DNA from: Xanthomonas arboricola pv. populi
GTDB lineage: Bacteria; Pseudomonadota; Gammaproteobacteria; Xanthomonadales; Xanthomonadaceae
Assembly: GCF_002939945.1 (NCBI RefSeq)
Contig: NZ_MDEB01000002.1
Coordinates: 408,975 to 472,974 of the forward strand
DNA length: 64,000 nt
Reading direction: 5' to 3'
In this document: positions 33,943-42,259 of the stretch, piece after piece
How positions within the stretch are numbered: position 1 is the stretch's first letter
Layout of the letters: each line of letters starts with the position of its first letter
Notes under the pieces: model-generated
Seen by the model: the letters and a program-made list of their open reading frames with translations, nothing else
Databases searched by the model: none
What the model was told of the DNA's origin: nothing
Program-made: the position numbers and the translations under genes

Positions 33943-35258
33943 TGGACGGCCCGGCCCCATCGCTGCCGCCTACCGATTTGCCGGGCAACGGCTATCCCGA
34001 CAGCTGGTACGCCCACAGCACGCCGGCCTTGCCGGAGCAACCGCGCCTGCAGGGCGTCGCACGTGCCGATGTCTGCATCCTCGGCGCCGGCTACACCGGC
34101 CTCACCGCCGCCCTCGCCCTGGCCGAGGCCGGCTACTCCGTCATCGTGCTGGAAGCCAGGCGCATCGGATGGGGCGCCTCCGGGCGCAACGGCGGCCAGG
34201 CCATCGTCGGCTACGGCTGCGAGCAGGAAACGCTGGAAGCGCTGGTCGGCGAGGCCGACGCGCGGCTGCTGTTCGACTTCTCGCGCGACGGCATGCGCCT
34301 GCTGCGCGCGCGCATCGAGCGTCATGCCATCGCCTGCGACTGGCGCGACGGTCACGCCCACGTGCCGCTGAAATCGCGCCAGGCGCAGGCCTTGCAGCAC
34401 GGCATCGTGCGCATGGCCGAGCGCTACGACTACCCACTGGAATGGTGGGACCGCGCGCGGACGCGGCAGGTGCTGGACAGCCCGCTCTACCTGGGCGCGA
34501 TGTTCGACCCGGCCAGTGGCCATCTGCATCCGCTGGCCTATGCGCTGGGCCTGGCGCGCGCAGCGCTGGCGGCCGGCGTGCGCATTCACGAGGCCTCGCC
34601 CGTCTTCCGGCTGCAACACGGCGAGCGCGTGACGATGCATACCGAGCAGGGCAGCGTCAGCGCCAACTTCGGCGTGATCGCCGGAAACGCCCTGCTGCGG
34701 GGCATTTCTACATCGCTGGAACGCCACATCATGCCGGTCGGCACCTATGTCGGCGCAACGCCGCCGCTGGGCGCGACCCGCGCGCGCGCCCTGATCGCCA
34801 ACGGCATGGCGGTCGCCGACACCAACTGGGCACTGGATTATTACCGGCTCAGCGCCGACCACCGGCTGCTGTTCGGCGGACGCGCCAGCTACTCATCGCG
34901 CCCGCCGCCCGGCCTGGATCGGTTGATGACCCGGCGCATGCACACGGTGTTCCCGCAACTGCACGACGTACCGCTGGAAACGCTGTGGGGCGGCTATGTG
35001 GACATCTCGCGCAATCGCGCCCCGCACTGGGGACGGCTGGCGTCCAACGTGTATTTCGCCCAGGGATTCTCCGGGCATGGCGTCGCCGCCACCGGACTGG
35101 CCGGCCAGATCATCGCCGAAGCCATCGCCGGCCAGAGCCGGCGGCTGGATGTGTTCGCGCGCATCCCGCACCGGCCTTTCCCCGGTGGGCGGCTGCTGCG
35201 TACCCCGCTGCTGGTGGCTGCGATGAGTTGGTACCGGCTGCGCGATGCGTTGTGGTGA
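33942..35258 (+). CDS. puuB: FAD-dependent gamma-glutamylputrescine oxidase (PuuB-like)
   Basis: A 438-residue DAO-family flavoprotein. The N-terminal Rossmann motif is VCILGAGYTGLTAALALAEA, followed by VLEARRIGWGASGRNGGQAI, where GASGRNGGQ is the FAD pyrophosphate-binding loop of PuuB/sarcosine-oxidase-like enzymes. The C-terminal FAD segment is FAQGFSGHGVAATGLAGQII. PuuB oxidises gamma-glutamylputrescine to the aminoaldehyde, releasing ammonia and hydrogen peroxide. The start overlaps the upstream GS-like stop by one base, so the pair is coupled. The aldehyde dehydrogenase step (PuuC) is not encoded next to it; no PuuR is present. Confidence 0.9.
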   Translation: MDGPAPSLPPTDLPGNGYPDSWYAHSTPALPEQPRLQGVARADVCILGAGYTGLTAALALAEAGYSVIVLEARRIGWGASGRNGGQAIVGYGCEQETLEALVGEADARLLFDFSRDGMRLLRARIERHAIACDWRDGHAHVPLKSRQAQALQHGIVRMAERYDYPLEWWDRARTRQVLDSPLYLGAMFDPASGHLHPLAYALGLARAALAAGVRIHEASPVFRLQHGERVTMHTEQGSVSANFGVIAGNALLRGISTSLERHIMPVGTYVGATPPLGATRARALIANGMAVADTNWALDYYRLSADHRLLFGGRASYSSRPPPGLDRLMTRRMHTVFPQLHDVPLETLWGGYVDISRNRAPHWGRLASNVYFAQGFSGHGVAATGLAGQIIAEAIAGQSRRLDVFARIPHRPFPGGRLLRTPLLVAAMSWYRLRDALW

Positions 35259-35353
35259 GTCGTGTGCCGTCTTGGGCACTTCGAGACGCGGCGCTCAAGT
35301 TTTGGCGAGCAGGGCCGTTAGCGTTATGACGGTTCGATCCGCACGGCCAGCCG

Positions 35354-36652
35354 ATGTCCCCAGGTACGCTACATCGCAATAGTGAAAGCGCAGTCCTGCC
35401 GCAACGCGTGTTGCTGGTGGAGAACTCGCGCACATTCACCAGCATGCTGCGCGAAGCCATCGAGCAACGCGTGGAGCTGCCGGTCACGGTCGTGTCGACC
35501 CTGGCAGAAGCCGCCCGTGTGCTGGACGAAGAAGACGGTTGGTTTCTGGTTCTGACCGGCCTGGTGCTTGTGGACGGCGACCGCGACAAGGTCGTGGAAT
35601 TTTTCCTCTCGCGCAAACTGCCCACCGTGGTGGTCAGCGGCGTCTACGACGAGGATCTGCGCCAGCGCGTGCTGCAGCAGCAGATCATCGATTACGTGCT
35701 CAAGAACGCGCCCGGCAGCATCGAGTATCTGGCGTGGCTGGTCCAGCGCCTGGAGCGCAATCGCCGCATCGCGGCGCTGGTGGTGGACGATTCCCTGTCC
35801 GCACGGACCTATACGGCCGCGTTGCTGTCGATGTACGGCTACCGCGTGGTGCTGGCGGCCGACGGCGCCGCTGGCCTGCAGGCGATCGAGCGCGATCCCG
35901 GCATCCGCCTGACCATCGTCGACCAGGAAATGCCCGGCATGGAAGGTGTGGAATTCACCCGCCGGCTGCGTGCGATCCGTTCGCGCGACAAGGTCGCGGT
36001 GATCGGCATTTCCGGCAACGGCGACTCATCGCTGGTCCCGCGCTTCCTGAAGAACGGTGCCAACGATTTCCTGCGCAAGCCGTTTTCGCGCGAAGAATTC
36101 TTCTGCCGCGTGTCGCAGAATGTGGACCAGCTGGAATTGATCGGCACGCTGCAGGACCTGGCCACCCGCGACTTCCTCACCGGCATGCCCAACCGGCGCT
36201 ATTTCCTGGAACAAAGCCAGCGCGTGATCCCCACCCTGTTGTCGCAGGACCAGACGGTGACCGCGGCGATGCTGGACATCGACCACTTCAAGCACATCAA
36301 CGACACCTGGGGCCACGAGGCCGGCGACCAGGCGCTGCGGGCCGTGGCCGCATCGGTCTCCAGTCATGCGCGGCCGCAGGATCTGGTGGCGCGTTTCGGC
36401 GGCGAAGAATTCTGCCTGCTGGTGCCGGGGCTGGATGCCGCCAACGCCACCAGTTACTTCGAAACGCTGCGCGAACGCATCAGCGCGCTGCGCGTGCGGA
36501 TCGGCGACGAAACCCTCAGCATGACGGTGAGCATCGGCGTGTGCATCGCCACCGAAGACGGCCAGTCGCTGCACCATCTGTTGGGCGAAGCGGACAAGTA
36601 TCTGTACCTGGCCAAGGCCGGCGGTCGCAATCAGGTGCGTCTGGCCAGCTGA
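35354..36652 (+). CDS. Diguanylate cyclase with two receiver domains (PleD-like)
   Basis: A 432-residue cytosolic c-di-GMP synthase. The first receiver (residues 18-125) is degenerate: it starts VLLVENS, and the phosphoacceptor strand reads FLVLTGLVLVDGD without the usual Asp. The second (about 138-260) is intact: ALVVDDSLSARTY, the phospho-Asp in LTIVDQEMPGMEGVEF, and Lys in DFLRKPFSREEF. The GGDEF domain (from about 275) has RFGGEEF and an upstream RPQD inhibitory I-site five residues before it, so product inhibition is likely. The PleD layout suggests that phosphorylation drives dimerisation. The cognate kinase is not adjacent. Confidence 0.93.
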   Translation: MSPGTLHRNSESAVLPQRVLLVENSRTFTSMLREAIEQRVELPVTVVSTLAEAARVLDEEDGWFLVLTGLVLVDGDRDKVVEFFLSRKLPTVVVSGVYDEDLRQRVLQQQIIDYVLKNAPGSIEYLAWLVQRLERNRRIAALVVDDSLSARTYTAALLSMYGYRVVLAADGAAGLQAIERDPGIRLTIVDQEMPGMEGVEFTRRLRAIRSRDKVAVIGISGNGDSSLVPRFLKNGANDFLRKPFSREEFFCRVSQNVDQLELIGTLQDLATRDFLTGMPNRRYFLEQSQRVIPTLLSQDQTVTAAMLDIDHFKHINDTWGHEAGDQALRAVAASVSSHARPQDLVARFGGEEFCLLVPGLDAANATSYFETLRERISALRVRIGDETLSMTVSIGVCIATEDGQSLHHLLGEADKYLYLAKAGGRNQVRLAS

Positions 36653-36698
36653 GCCGCGTCGGCTCCGCGGTAGCGCGCGGATGCGCGCGCTGCGCTGA

Positions 36699-38003
36699 CT
36701 AGGTTGAAATCGCCGATGCCGAACGACGCCGCATCGAACGTGCGGCCATCAACGCCAACAGGCTCAACACCGCAGCGCCGCCCAGATACTGCCCGACCGC
36801 CTGCACGCCATAGCGTGCGGCCAGTTGCGTGGCCACGTACGGCGCCGGCGCTGCCCCCAGGATGCTGGCCAGGTTGAACGACAGCGAGGCCCCGGTGTAG
36901 CGCACCTCGGTGGGATACAGCTCGGCCAGCAACGTGCCGCAGGGGCCGTAGGTCAGGCCCATGAAGAAGAACCCAAGCCCCAGAAATGCCAGTACCTGCA
37001 GCGGGTGATTGGCCTGGAACAGCGGCGCGAACGCCAACCCGAACGCGATGATCGCAACACTGGCCAGCATCATCGCCAGCGGCGCACCATGCCGGTCGCC
37101 GAACCTGGCCGAGAGCGGAATGCCGATCGCGAAAAACACGATACCGGCCATCTGCAACAACAGGAATTGCTCCTTGTCGTAGCCCAGGGTCTTGGTACCG
37201 TAGCCCAGCGCGAACACTGTCATCAGATAGAACAGCACGAAAGTGGCGAATGCGCCCAGCGTGCCGATGACCAGCGCCGGCCAGTGCTGCGAGATCACCG
37301 TGCCCAAGGGCAGGCGTACGCGCGTCTTGTGGTCCAGGGTCTTCTGGAAATCCGGCGTCTCGGTGATGCTCAGGCGCACCCACAGACCGGTCAGCACCAG
37401 CAACGCGCTGGCCAGAAACGGCACCCGCCAGCCCCATTGCATGAACTGCGCATCGTCGAGCACCGCGCCCATGCCGAGAAAGGTGCCGGTGGACAGCAGA
37501 AAGCCCAGCGGCGCACCCAACTGCGGAAACATGCCGTACCACACGCGCTTGCCGGGCGGTGCATTTTCGGTGGCAAGCAGCACGGCTCCGCCCCACTCGC
37601 CCCCCAGACCCAGGCCCTGGCCGAAGCGACACAACGCCAGCAGTGCTGGTGCGAACACGCCGATCTGGGCGTAGCTGGGCAGCAAGCCGATCGCCACGGT
37701 GGACAAGCCCATCGTCAGCAGCGCCGCCACCAAGGTGGCCTTGCGCCCGATCCGGTCGCCGAAGTGGCCGAACACCGCCGAGCCCACCGGCCGCGCGACA
37801 AAGGCCACCGCAAACGTCGCCAGCGACTGCAGCATCGCCGCACTGCCATCGCCCGCCGGAAAGAACAGGGTGGGAAACACCAGTACCGCGGCGGTGGCGT
37901 AGATATAGAAATCGAAAAACTCGATGGTGGTGCCGATCAGACTGGCGAACAACACGCGCGCAGGCGAATTGACGGGCGTGGCAAGCGGCGCAGCTGCAGT
38001 CAT
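36699..38003 (-). CDS. MFS metabolite:H+ symporter (MHS family)
   Basis: A 434-residue, 12-helix transporter of the MHS group (ProP/ShiA/YdfJ type) that imports carboxylates or osmolytes with protons. The N-terminus LIGTTIEFFDFYIYATAAVL is the MHS signature. Next come GSAVFGHFGDRIGRKATLVA (motif A), FGQGLGLGGEWGGAVLLATE, and GLTYGPCGTLLAELYPTEVR. The substrate is unknown. The gene is convergent with the diguanylate cyclase gene and divergent from a small secreted-protein gene. The 291-base upstream region holds a striking series of inverted repeats (38041-38135). Confidence 0.9.
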   Translation of the reverse strand: MTAAAPLATPVNSPARVLFASLIGTTIEFFDFYIYATAAVLVFPTLFFPAGDGSAAMLQSLATFAVAFVARPVGSAVFGHFGDRIGRKATLVAALLTMGLSTVAIGLLPSYAQIGVFAPALLALCRFGQGLGLGGEWGGAVLLATENAPPGKRVWYGMFPQLGAPLGFLLSTGTFLGMGAVLDDAQFMQWGWRVPFLASALLVLTGLWVRLSITETPDFQKTLDHKTRVRLPLGTVISQHWPALVIGTLGAFATFVLFYLMTVFALGYGTKTLGYDKEQFLLLQMAGIVFFAIGIPLSARFGDRHGAPLAMMLASVAIIAFGLAFAPLFQANHPLQVLAFLGLGFFFMGLTYGPCGTLLAELYPTEVRYTGASLSFNLASILGAAPAPYVATQLAARYGVQAVGQYLGGAAVLSLLALMAARSMRRRSASAIST

Positions 38004-38040
38004 CTGTTGTCACCATCCAGAAAAACAAGGTGATGGATTG

Positions 38041-38135
38041 TCGCAAATCCGGCACAGGTTTTTGCGAAGGCGCGATAGCGCTATGTACGCAAAGATGAAA
38101 GAGGACGCAACGCACACTCGAAAGACATCTTTGCG
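38041..38135. promoter_or_regulatory. Array of CGCAAA inverted repeats upstream of the MHS symporter gene
   Basis: Three palindromes follow one another. TCGCAAA (38041-38047) pairs with TTTGCGA (38061-38067). ATAGCGCTAT (38075-38084) is self-complementary. CGCAAAGATG (38088-38097) pairs with CATCTTTGCG (38126-38135). All arms are perfect, and the first and third share a CGCAAA core. They start 38 bases before the symporter ATG. They probably form a regulator-binding array, although hairpin formation in RNA is also possible. Confidence 0.6.
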
Positions 38136-38294
38136 GAGACGCATCCGAAAAGTGGACAGCACTTCGGCCTCACAAGGTCAGCGGACTAGATGGACGACAT
38201 AGGATCAAAGACGCAGAGAATATTCGCTTCAAGCTGTGTCGATGTGGGAATTTCGCATGCCAGATCCAGAACCAGACCACGCCCAGAGGTTAAA

Positions 38295-38657
38295 ATGAAA
38301 TATAAATATACAAATAAAACACTAGCTGCCTGCGGCCTTGCTCTACTCGCTGCCATCAGTGCGCAAGCACAGGCTGCCCAGCATTACATCTCAATCGGCA
38401 CTAATCCCGGGCAGGGATATCATGCCCATGCAGAACTGAAAACGGCAGATGGCCGCTTAATCTATACATGGGACAAGGGGCGTGACGGGAAACAGAATAT
38501 TTACTGGACCTACAACTACGGAAATGACAACGCCCGCATCGAAATGCTGATCACAGTAAACGGAAAAGGCCACACTTTTAAATATGCACCTGCGAACGGT
38601 AACATCTGCATTGAATTCAGCGAAGGACTTCCATATGGGGTAGCATGCTCAGGTTGA
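38295..38657 (+). CDS. Small AT-rich-encoded secreted protein of unknown function
   Basis: A 120-residue protein with a clear Sec signal (MKYKYTNKTLAACGLALLAA through ISAQAQA, likely cleavage near residue 27). The mature domain of about 93 residues is Gly/Tyr/Asn-rich and beta-like (GYHAHAELKTADGRLIYTWD; IYWTYNYGNDNARIEMLITV). It has two Cys (NICIEF and VACSG) able to form one disulfide. The start has an AGAGG about 5 bases upstream; the first codons are AAA/TAT/AAT-rich, unlike the window's usual codon use. I do not recognise the family. Base composition suggests recent acquisition. It could be an effector, toxin or inhibitor, which is speculation. Confidence 0.75.
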   Translation: MKYKYTNKTLAACGLALLAAISAQAQAAQHYISIGTNPGQGYHAHAELKTADGRLIYTWDKGRDGKQNIYWTYNYGNDNARIEMLITVNGKGHTFKYAPANGNICIEFSEGLPYGVACSG

Positions 38658-38791
38658 TCGCTCTAGCCGAACAGCCTGCTGTGGCATCGCGCTGGAATGA
38701 TATGAAGTAGCGGACGACGACAATCGCCTGATTGCATAGGCACCGCAAACCCGCGCATGACACGCAAAAAGCGCTCGGCGGGCCATCGGCA

Positions 38792-39103
38792 TCACGGCTG
38801 ACAAGGCGATCGAGTGCCTGGCTCTTGGCGTAGCCAGGCAGCGTGACCGGTGGGCGTCAGCACGGCAAATTGCCGCTCACCGCGCTCTTCCACACGGATC
38901 CAGCCCGGGCCGGGCTGACCATGCAGGTTGGCACTGCCCAGCCAGGCCAGCGTGCGCAGCAGCACGCTCATCCGCACGCCCAGTTGCTTGCATAGCCGTG
39001 CCAGCGACACGCCATCGGGCGTGTCGGCCAGCGCGGTGAGCAGCTGCGCGGTGAGTTGCGGATCAGCGGACAAGCACGGCCCCGATATCGCGTGACGCGG
39101 CAT
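38792..39103 (-). CDS. Small unknown protein translated after the FdhF-like enzyme
   Basis: A 103-residue protein whose ATG (39103) lies 41 bases inside the end of the molybdoenzyme gene; a TTG at 39073 with GGGG six bases upstream is a credible alternative. The first half (QLTAQLLTALADTPDGVSLA, then RLCKQLGVRMSVLLRTLAWL) looks like a winged-helix DNA-binding domain. The rest (GPGWIRVEERGERQFAVLTP) resembles a wing. The coupling to fdhF suggests an accessory or regulatory role in formate metabolism. No family is recognised, and this fold reading is by eye. Confidence 0.65.
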   Translation of the reverse strand: MPRHAISGPCLSADPQLTAQLLTALADTPDGVSLARLCKQLGVRMSVLLRTLAWLGSANLHGQPGPGWIRVEERGERQFAVLTPTGHAAWLRQEPGTRSPCQP

Positions 39104-41411
39104 CGGCGGTTTCGGCGCGATGCGGCAGCACGATCACCGGAATCGACTTGGAGGTCGGCGTGCGCGCTTCGTCGGCGAAGCTCGACAGCGGCACCAGCGC
39201 ATTGGTTTCCGGGTAGTACGCCGCCAGACAGCCGCGCGGAATGTTGTAGTCCACCAGCAGGAAGCGGCGCGCCTCGCGGTGCACGCCGTCCTCGCACAGG
39301 CTTTCCAGGTCCACCCAGTCGCCGGCCTTCATGTTCAATGCCGCAATGTCGGCGCCGTTGATGAAGAGCACGCGGCGCTCGCCGAACACGCCGCGGTAGC
39401 GATCGTCCAAGCCGTAAATGGTGGTGTTGTACTGATCGTGCGAGCGCGTGGTGGCCAGCGTGAACACCATCTGCCCGCTGTGGCTGCGACGTGCGCGATG
39501 GATCGGGTTGTCGGTCGGTACCGCGTGCGGCTTGAACACCGCGCGCTTTTCGGGTGTCACCCACTGGCGATCGCGCGCGGTATTGGACAGGCGGAAGCCG
39601 CCCGGCACACGTACGCGCTGATTGAAGTCGGCAAAATCGGGGAACACCTGGGCAATCAGGTCGCGAATGCGGTCGTAGTCGCCCACCAGCCAACGCCAGC
39701 GGATCGCACTGCGCGCCCCCAGCGTCGCCTCGGCCAGGCGTGCCACGATCGCCGGCTCGGACAGCAGGTCCGGCGAGGCCGGCGGATTGATGCCGGCCGA
39801 CAGGTGCACCATGCTCATCGAGTCTTCCACCGTCACGCCTTGCGAGCCGGCGTCCTGGATGTCGATTTCGGTACGGCCCAGGCACGGCAGGATCAGCGCA
39901 TCGCGGCCATGCACCAGATGGCTGCGATTGAGCTTGGTGGTGACATGCACGGTGAGTTCGCAATTGCGCAGCGCGCGATGCGTGGCATCGGTATCCGGCG
40001 TGGCGGCGGCAAAATTGCCGCCCATCGCGAAGAACACCTTGCCGCGCCCGTCCAGCATCGCCTCGATCGCACCGACGGTGTCGAAACCGTCTTCGCGCGG
40101 CGGCGCAAAACCGAACACCGTCTGCAACTTATCGAGAAACGCGGCCGGCGGCTTTTCGTAGATCATCATCGTGCGGTCGCCCTGCACGTTGCTATGCCCG
40201 CGCACCGGGCACACGCCCGCGCCCGGCCGGCCCAGATGGCCGCGCAGCAACAGCAGGTTGGTGATCATGTGGATGGTGGCCACCGAATGCTTGTGCTGGG
40301 TGATGCCCATGCCCCAGCAGGCGATCACGCGCTCGGCGTTGAGATAGAGTTCGCCGGCCTTGCGCAACGCCGCTTCGTCCAGTCCGGACTCTTCGACGAT
40401 GGTGTCCCAGGATTCGCCATGCACCTCGGCAGCGAAGGCGTCGAAGTTGGCGGTGTGGGCATGGATGAATTCCAGATCCAGCAGCCGCGGCGTGCCATCG
40501 CGCTGGGTCTGCGCGTCGCGCTCGAGCACATGCTTGATGATGCCCTTGACGGCGGCCAGATCGCCGCCGATCTTGAGCTGGAAATAATCCGAGGCGATGC
40601 GCGTGGAGCCGTTGTGCAGCATCTCCAGCTTGTCCTGCGGGTCGGCGAACTTCTCCAGGCCGCGCTCGCGTAGCGGATTGAATGCCGCAATCGCCGCGCC
40701 GCGCTTGGAGGCCTGACGCAACTCGCCGAGCATGCGCGGGTGATTGGTGCCGGGGTTCTGGCCGAAGATGAAGATCGCATCGGCCAGTTCGAAGTCGTGC
40801 AGCGACACCGTGCCCTTGCCCACGCCGATCTGCGAACGCAGCGCGGTGCCGGACGGCTCGTGGCACATGTTGGAGCAGTCGGGGAAGTTGTTGGTGCCGA
40901 ACTCGCGCACGAACAACTGATACAGGAATGCCGCTTCGTTACTGGTTCGCCCGGAGGTATAGAAGATCGCCTCGTCCGGCGATGCCAGCCCGTTGAGATG
41001 CCCTGCGATCTGCGCAAACGCCGCGTCCCAGCTCACCGGCACGTAATGATCGGTGGCCGCGTCGTAACGCATCGGCTGGGTCAGCCGGCCCTGCCCTTCC
41101 AGCCAGTAGTCGCTGTACTGCGACAACAGGCTGACGCTGTGCGAGGCGAACAGCTCCGGCCCGGCGCGGCGCGCAGTGGACTCGGCCGCAACGGCCTTGG
41201 CGCCGTTCTCGCAGAACTCGAAGGTGGAGGTGTGATCGCGGTCCGGCCAGGCGCAACCGGGGCAGTCGAAACCGTCCGGCTGATTGGCATGCAGCAGCGT
41301 CTTGGCGCCCTGCACCGCGATGTCCTGCTCCATCAGGTGCTTGGCGACCGAGCGCAATGCGCCCCAGCCGCCGGCGGGATTGTCGTATTGCTGGATGGTC
41401 TTCTTGCTCAT
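39063..41411 (-). CDS. FdhF/YdeP-type molybdopterin oxidoreductase (formate dehydrogenase-like)
   Basis: A 782-residue bis-MGD molybdoenzyme. Near the N-terminus are FDCPGCAWPDRD and FEFCENGAKA, the Cys motifs of the YdeP family. The molybdenum-ligand Cys is likely in DCSNMCHEPSGTALRSQIG, where selenocysteine-containing FdhF has Sec. Later segments include FGQNPGTNHPRMLGELRQ, CWGMGITQHKHSVATIHMI, RGHSNVQGDRTMM, and LATTRSHDQYNTTIYGLDD. YdeP-type proteins are linked to formate oxidation and acid resistance; the electron acceptor is unknown. I chose the ATG at 41411, which overlaps fdhD by ATGA. It is third in the OFA-fdhD-fdhF operon. Confidence 0.9.
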   Translation of the reverse strand: MSKKTIQQYDNPAGGWGALRSVAKHLMEQDIAVQGAKTLLHANQPDGFDCPGCAWPDRDHTSTFEFCENGAKAVAAESTARRAGPELFASHSVSLLSQYSDYWLEGQGRLTQPMRYDAATDHYVPVSWDAAFAQIAGHLNGLASPDEAIFYTSGRTSNEAAFLYQLFVREFGTNNFPDCSNMCHEPSGTALRSQIGVGKGTVSLHDFELADAIFIFGQNPGTNHPRMLGELRQASKRGAAIAAFNPLRERGLEKFADPQDKLEMLHNGSTRIASDYFQLKIGGDLAAVKGIIKHVLERDAQTQRDGTPRLLDLEFIHAHTANFDAFAAEVHGESWDTIVEESGLDEAALRKAGELYLNAERVIACWGMGITQHKHSVATIHMITNLLLLRGHLGRPGAGVCPVRGHSNVQGDRTMMIYEKPPAAFLDKLQTVFGFAPPREDGFDTVGAIEAMLDGRGKVFFAMGGNFAAATPDTDATHRALRNCELTVHVTTKLNRSHLVHGRDALILPCLGRTEIDIQDAGSQGVTVEDSMSMVHLSAGINPPASPDLLSEPAIVARLAEATLGARSAIRWRWLVGDYDRIRDLIAQVFPDFADFNQRVRVPGGFRLSNTARDRQWVTPEKRAVFKPHAVPTDNPIHRARRSHSGQMVFTLATTRSHDQYNTTIYGLDDRYRGVFGERRVLFINGADIAALNMKAGDWVDLESLCEDGVHREARRFLLVDYNIPRGCLAAYYPETNALVPLSSFADEARTPTSKSIPVIVLPHRAETADAASRDIGAVLVR

Positions 41412-42253
41412 GCGGGCTCTCCCACGGCGACGCCCAGATCCAGGCGCTGCGGATGGCTGTAAACGACACAATCGTGATCGCGGGCAAACCCGATCAGGGT
41501 CAGTCCCGCACTGTCGGCCAGGCTGATCGCCAGCGCGGTCGGTGCCGAAATCGCTGCGAGCAGCGGGATCCGGGCCTGCGCGGCTTTCATGGCCATTTCG
41601 TAACTGGCGCGGCTGGTCACCACCGCAAACCCTTGCGATGCATCCACGCGCGCGCGCGCCAAGGCACCGATCAACTTGTCGAGCGCGTTATGCCGGCCGA
41701 CGTCTTCGCGCACGCAGTGCACCACACCTTGCGCATCGGCCCAGCCGGCGGCATGCACCGCACCGGTCTGCGCGGCGATCGGCTGCCGTGCATGCAGCGC
41801 ATCCAGCGCACGCGCCAAGGCTTCCGCATCGATCTGCAGCGACGACTGCAGCACCGGCGGCACACGCAGCACCGCTTCGATCGATTCGTTGCCGCATACC
41901 CCGCACCCGCTGCGTCCATCCAGATTGCGCCGCCGCCGGTCCAACGCGGCGGCATGCTCGGGCGGGATCTCGATCTGCAGCGAGGCGCCTTCCAGAAAGG
42001 TCTCCACCGCCACCACGCGCAAATCTTGCGGCTGCTCGACGATGCCCTCGCTCAGCGAGAACCCGAGTGCGAAATCCTCCAGATCTTCCGGCGTGGCCAT
42101 CATCACCGCGAACGGTACGCCGTTGTAGTGGAAGGCGACCGGCATTTCGGCCGCCACCATGTCCTGCACCGTGGCCTTGCGGCCGCCGCGGTGGCGGACG
42201 ACCGTGCGCACCACACTGCCGGCGCGCACGGAACGGGAAGACGAAGTGGTCAT
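41408..42253 (-). CDS. fdhD: FdhD sulfurtransferase for formate dehydrogenase maturation
   Basis: FdhD moves sulfur from IscS to the molybdenum cofactor of formate dehydrogenases. The 281-residue protein has the conserved motif GCGVCGNESIEAVLRV with both catalytic Cys (CxxC). Also visible are HYNGVPFAVMMATPEDLEDF, ALGFSLSEGIVEQPQDLRVV, VREDVGRHNALDKLIGALAR, and VVTSRASYEMAMKAAQARIP. It overlaps the molybdoenzyme start by four bases and follows the OFA transporter by six bases. This fits a dedicated maturation factor for the downstream FdhF/YdeP enzyme. Confidence 0.95.
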   Translation of the reverse strand: MTTSSSRSVRAGSVVRTVVRHRGGRKATVQDMVAAEMPVAFHYNGVPFAVMMATPEDLEDFALGFSLSEGIVEQPQDLRVVAVETFLEGASLQIEIPPEHAAALDRRRRNLDGRSGCGVCGNESIEAVLRVPPVLQSSLQIDAEALARALDALHARQPIAAQTGAVHAAGWADAQGVVHCVREDVGRHNALDKLIGALARARVDASQGFAVVTSRASYEMAMKAAQARIPLLAAISAPTALAISLADSAGLTLIGFARDHDCVVYSHPQRLDLGVAVGEPA

Positions 42254-42259
42254 CTCACC

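Noticed and set aside
38223..38256. Two TTCGC boxes upstream of the AT-rich secreted-protein gene, resembling a HrpX PIP-box.
   Set aside because: The spacing is 24 bases rather than the 15 required, and a TAAAAT downstream overlaps the start codon, so it does not qualify as a PIP-box promoter.
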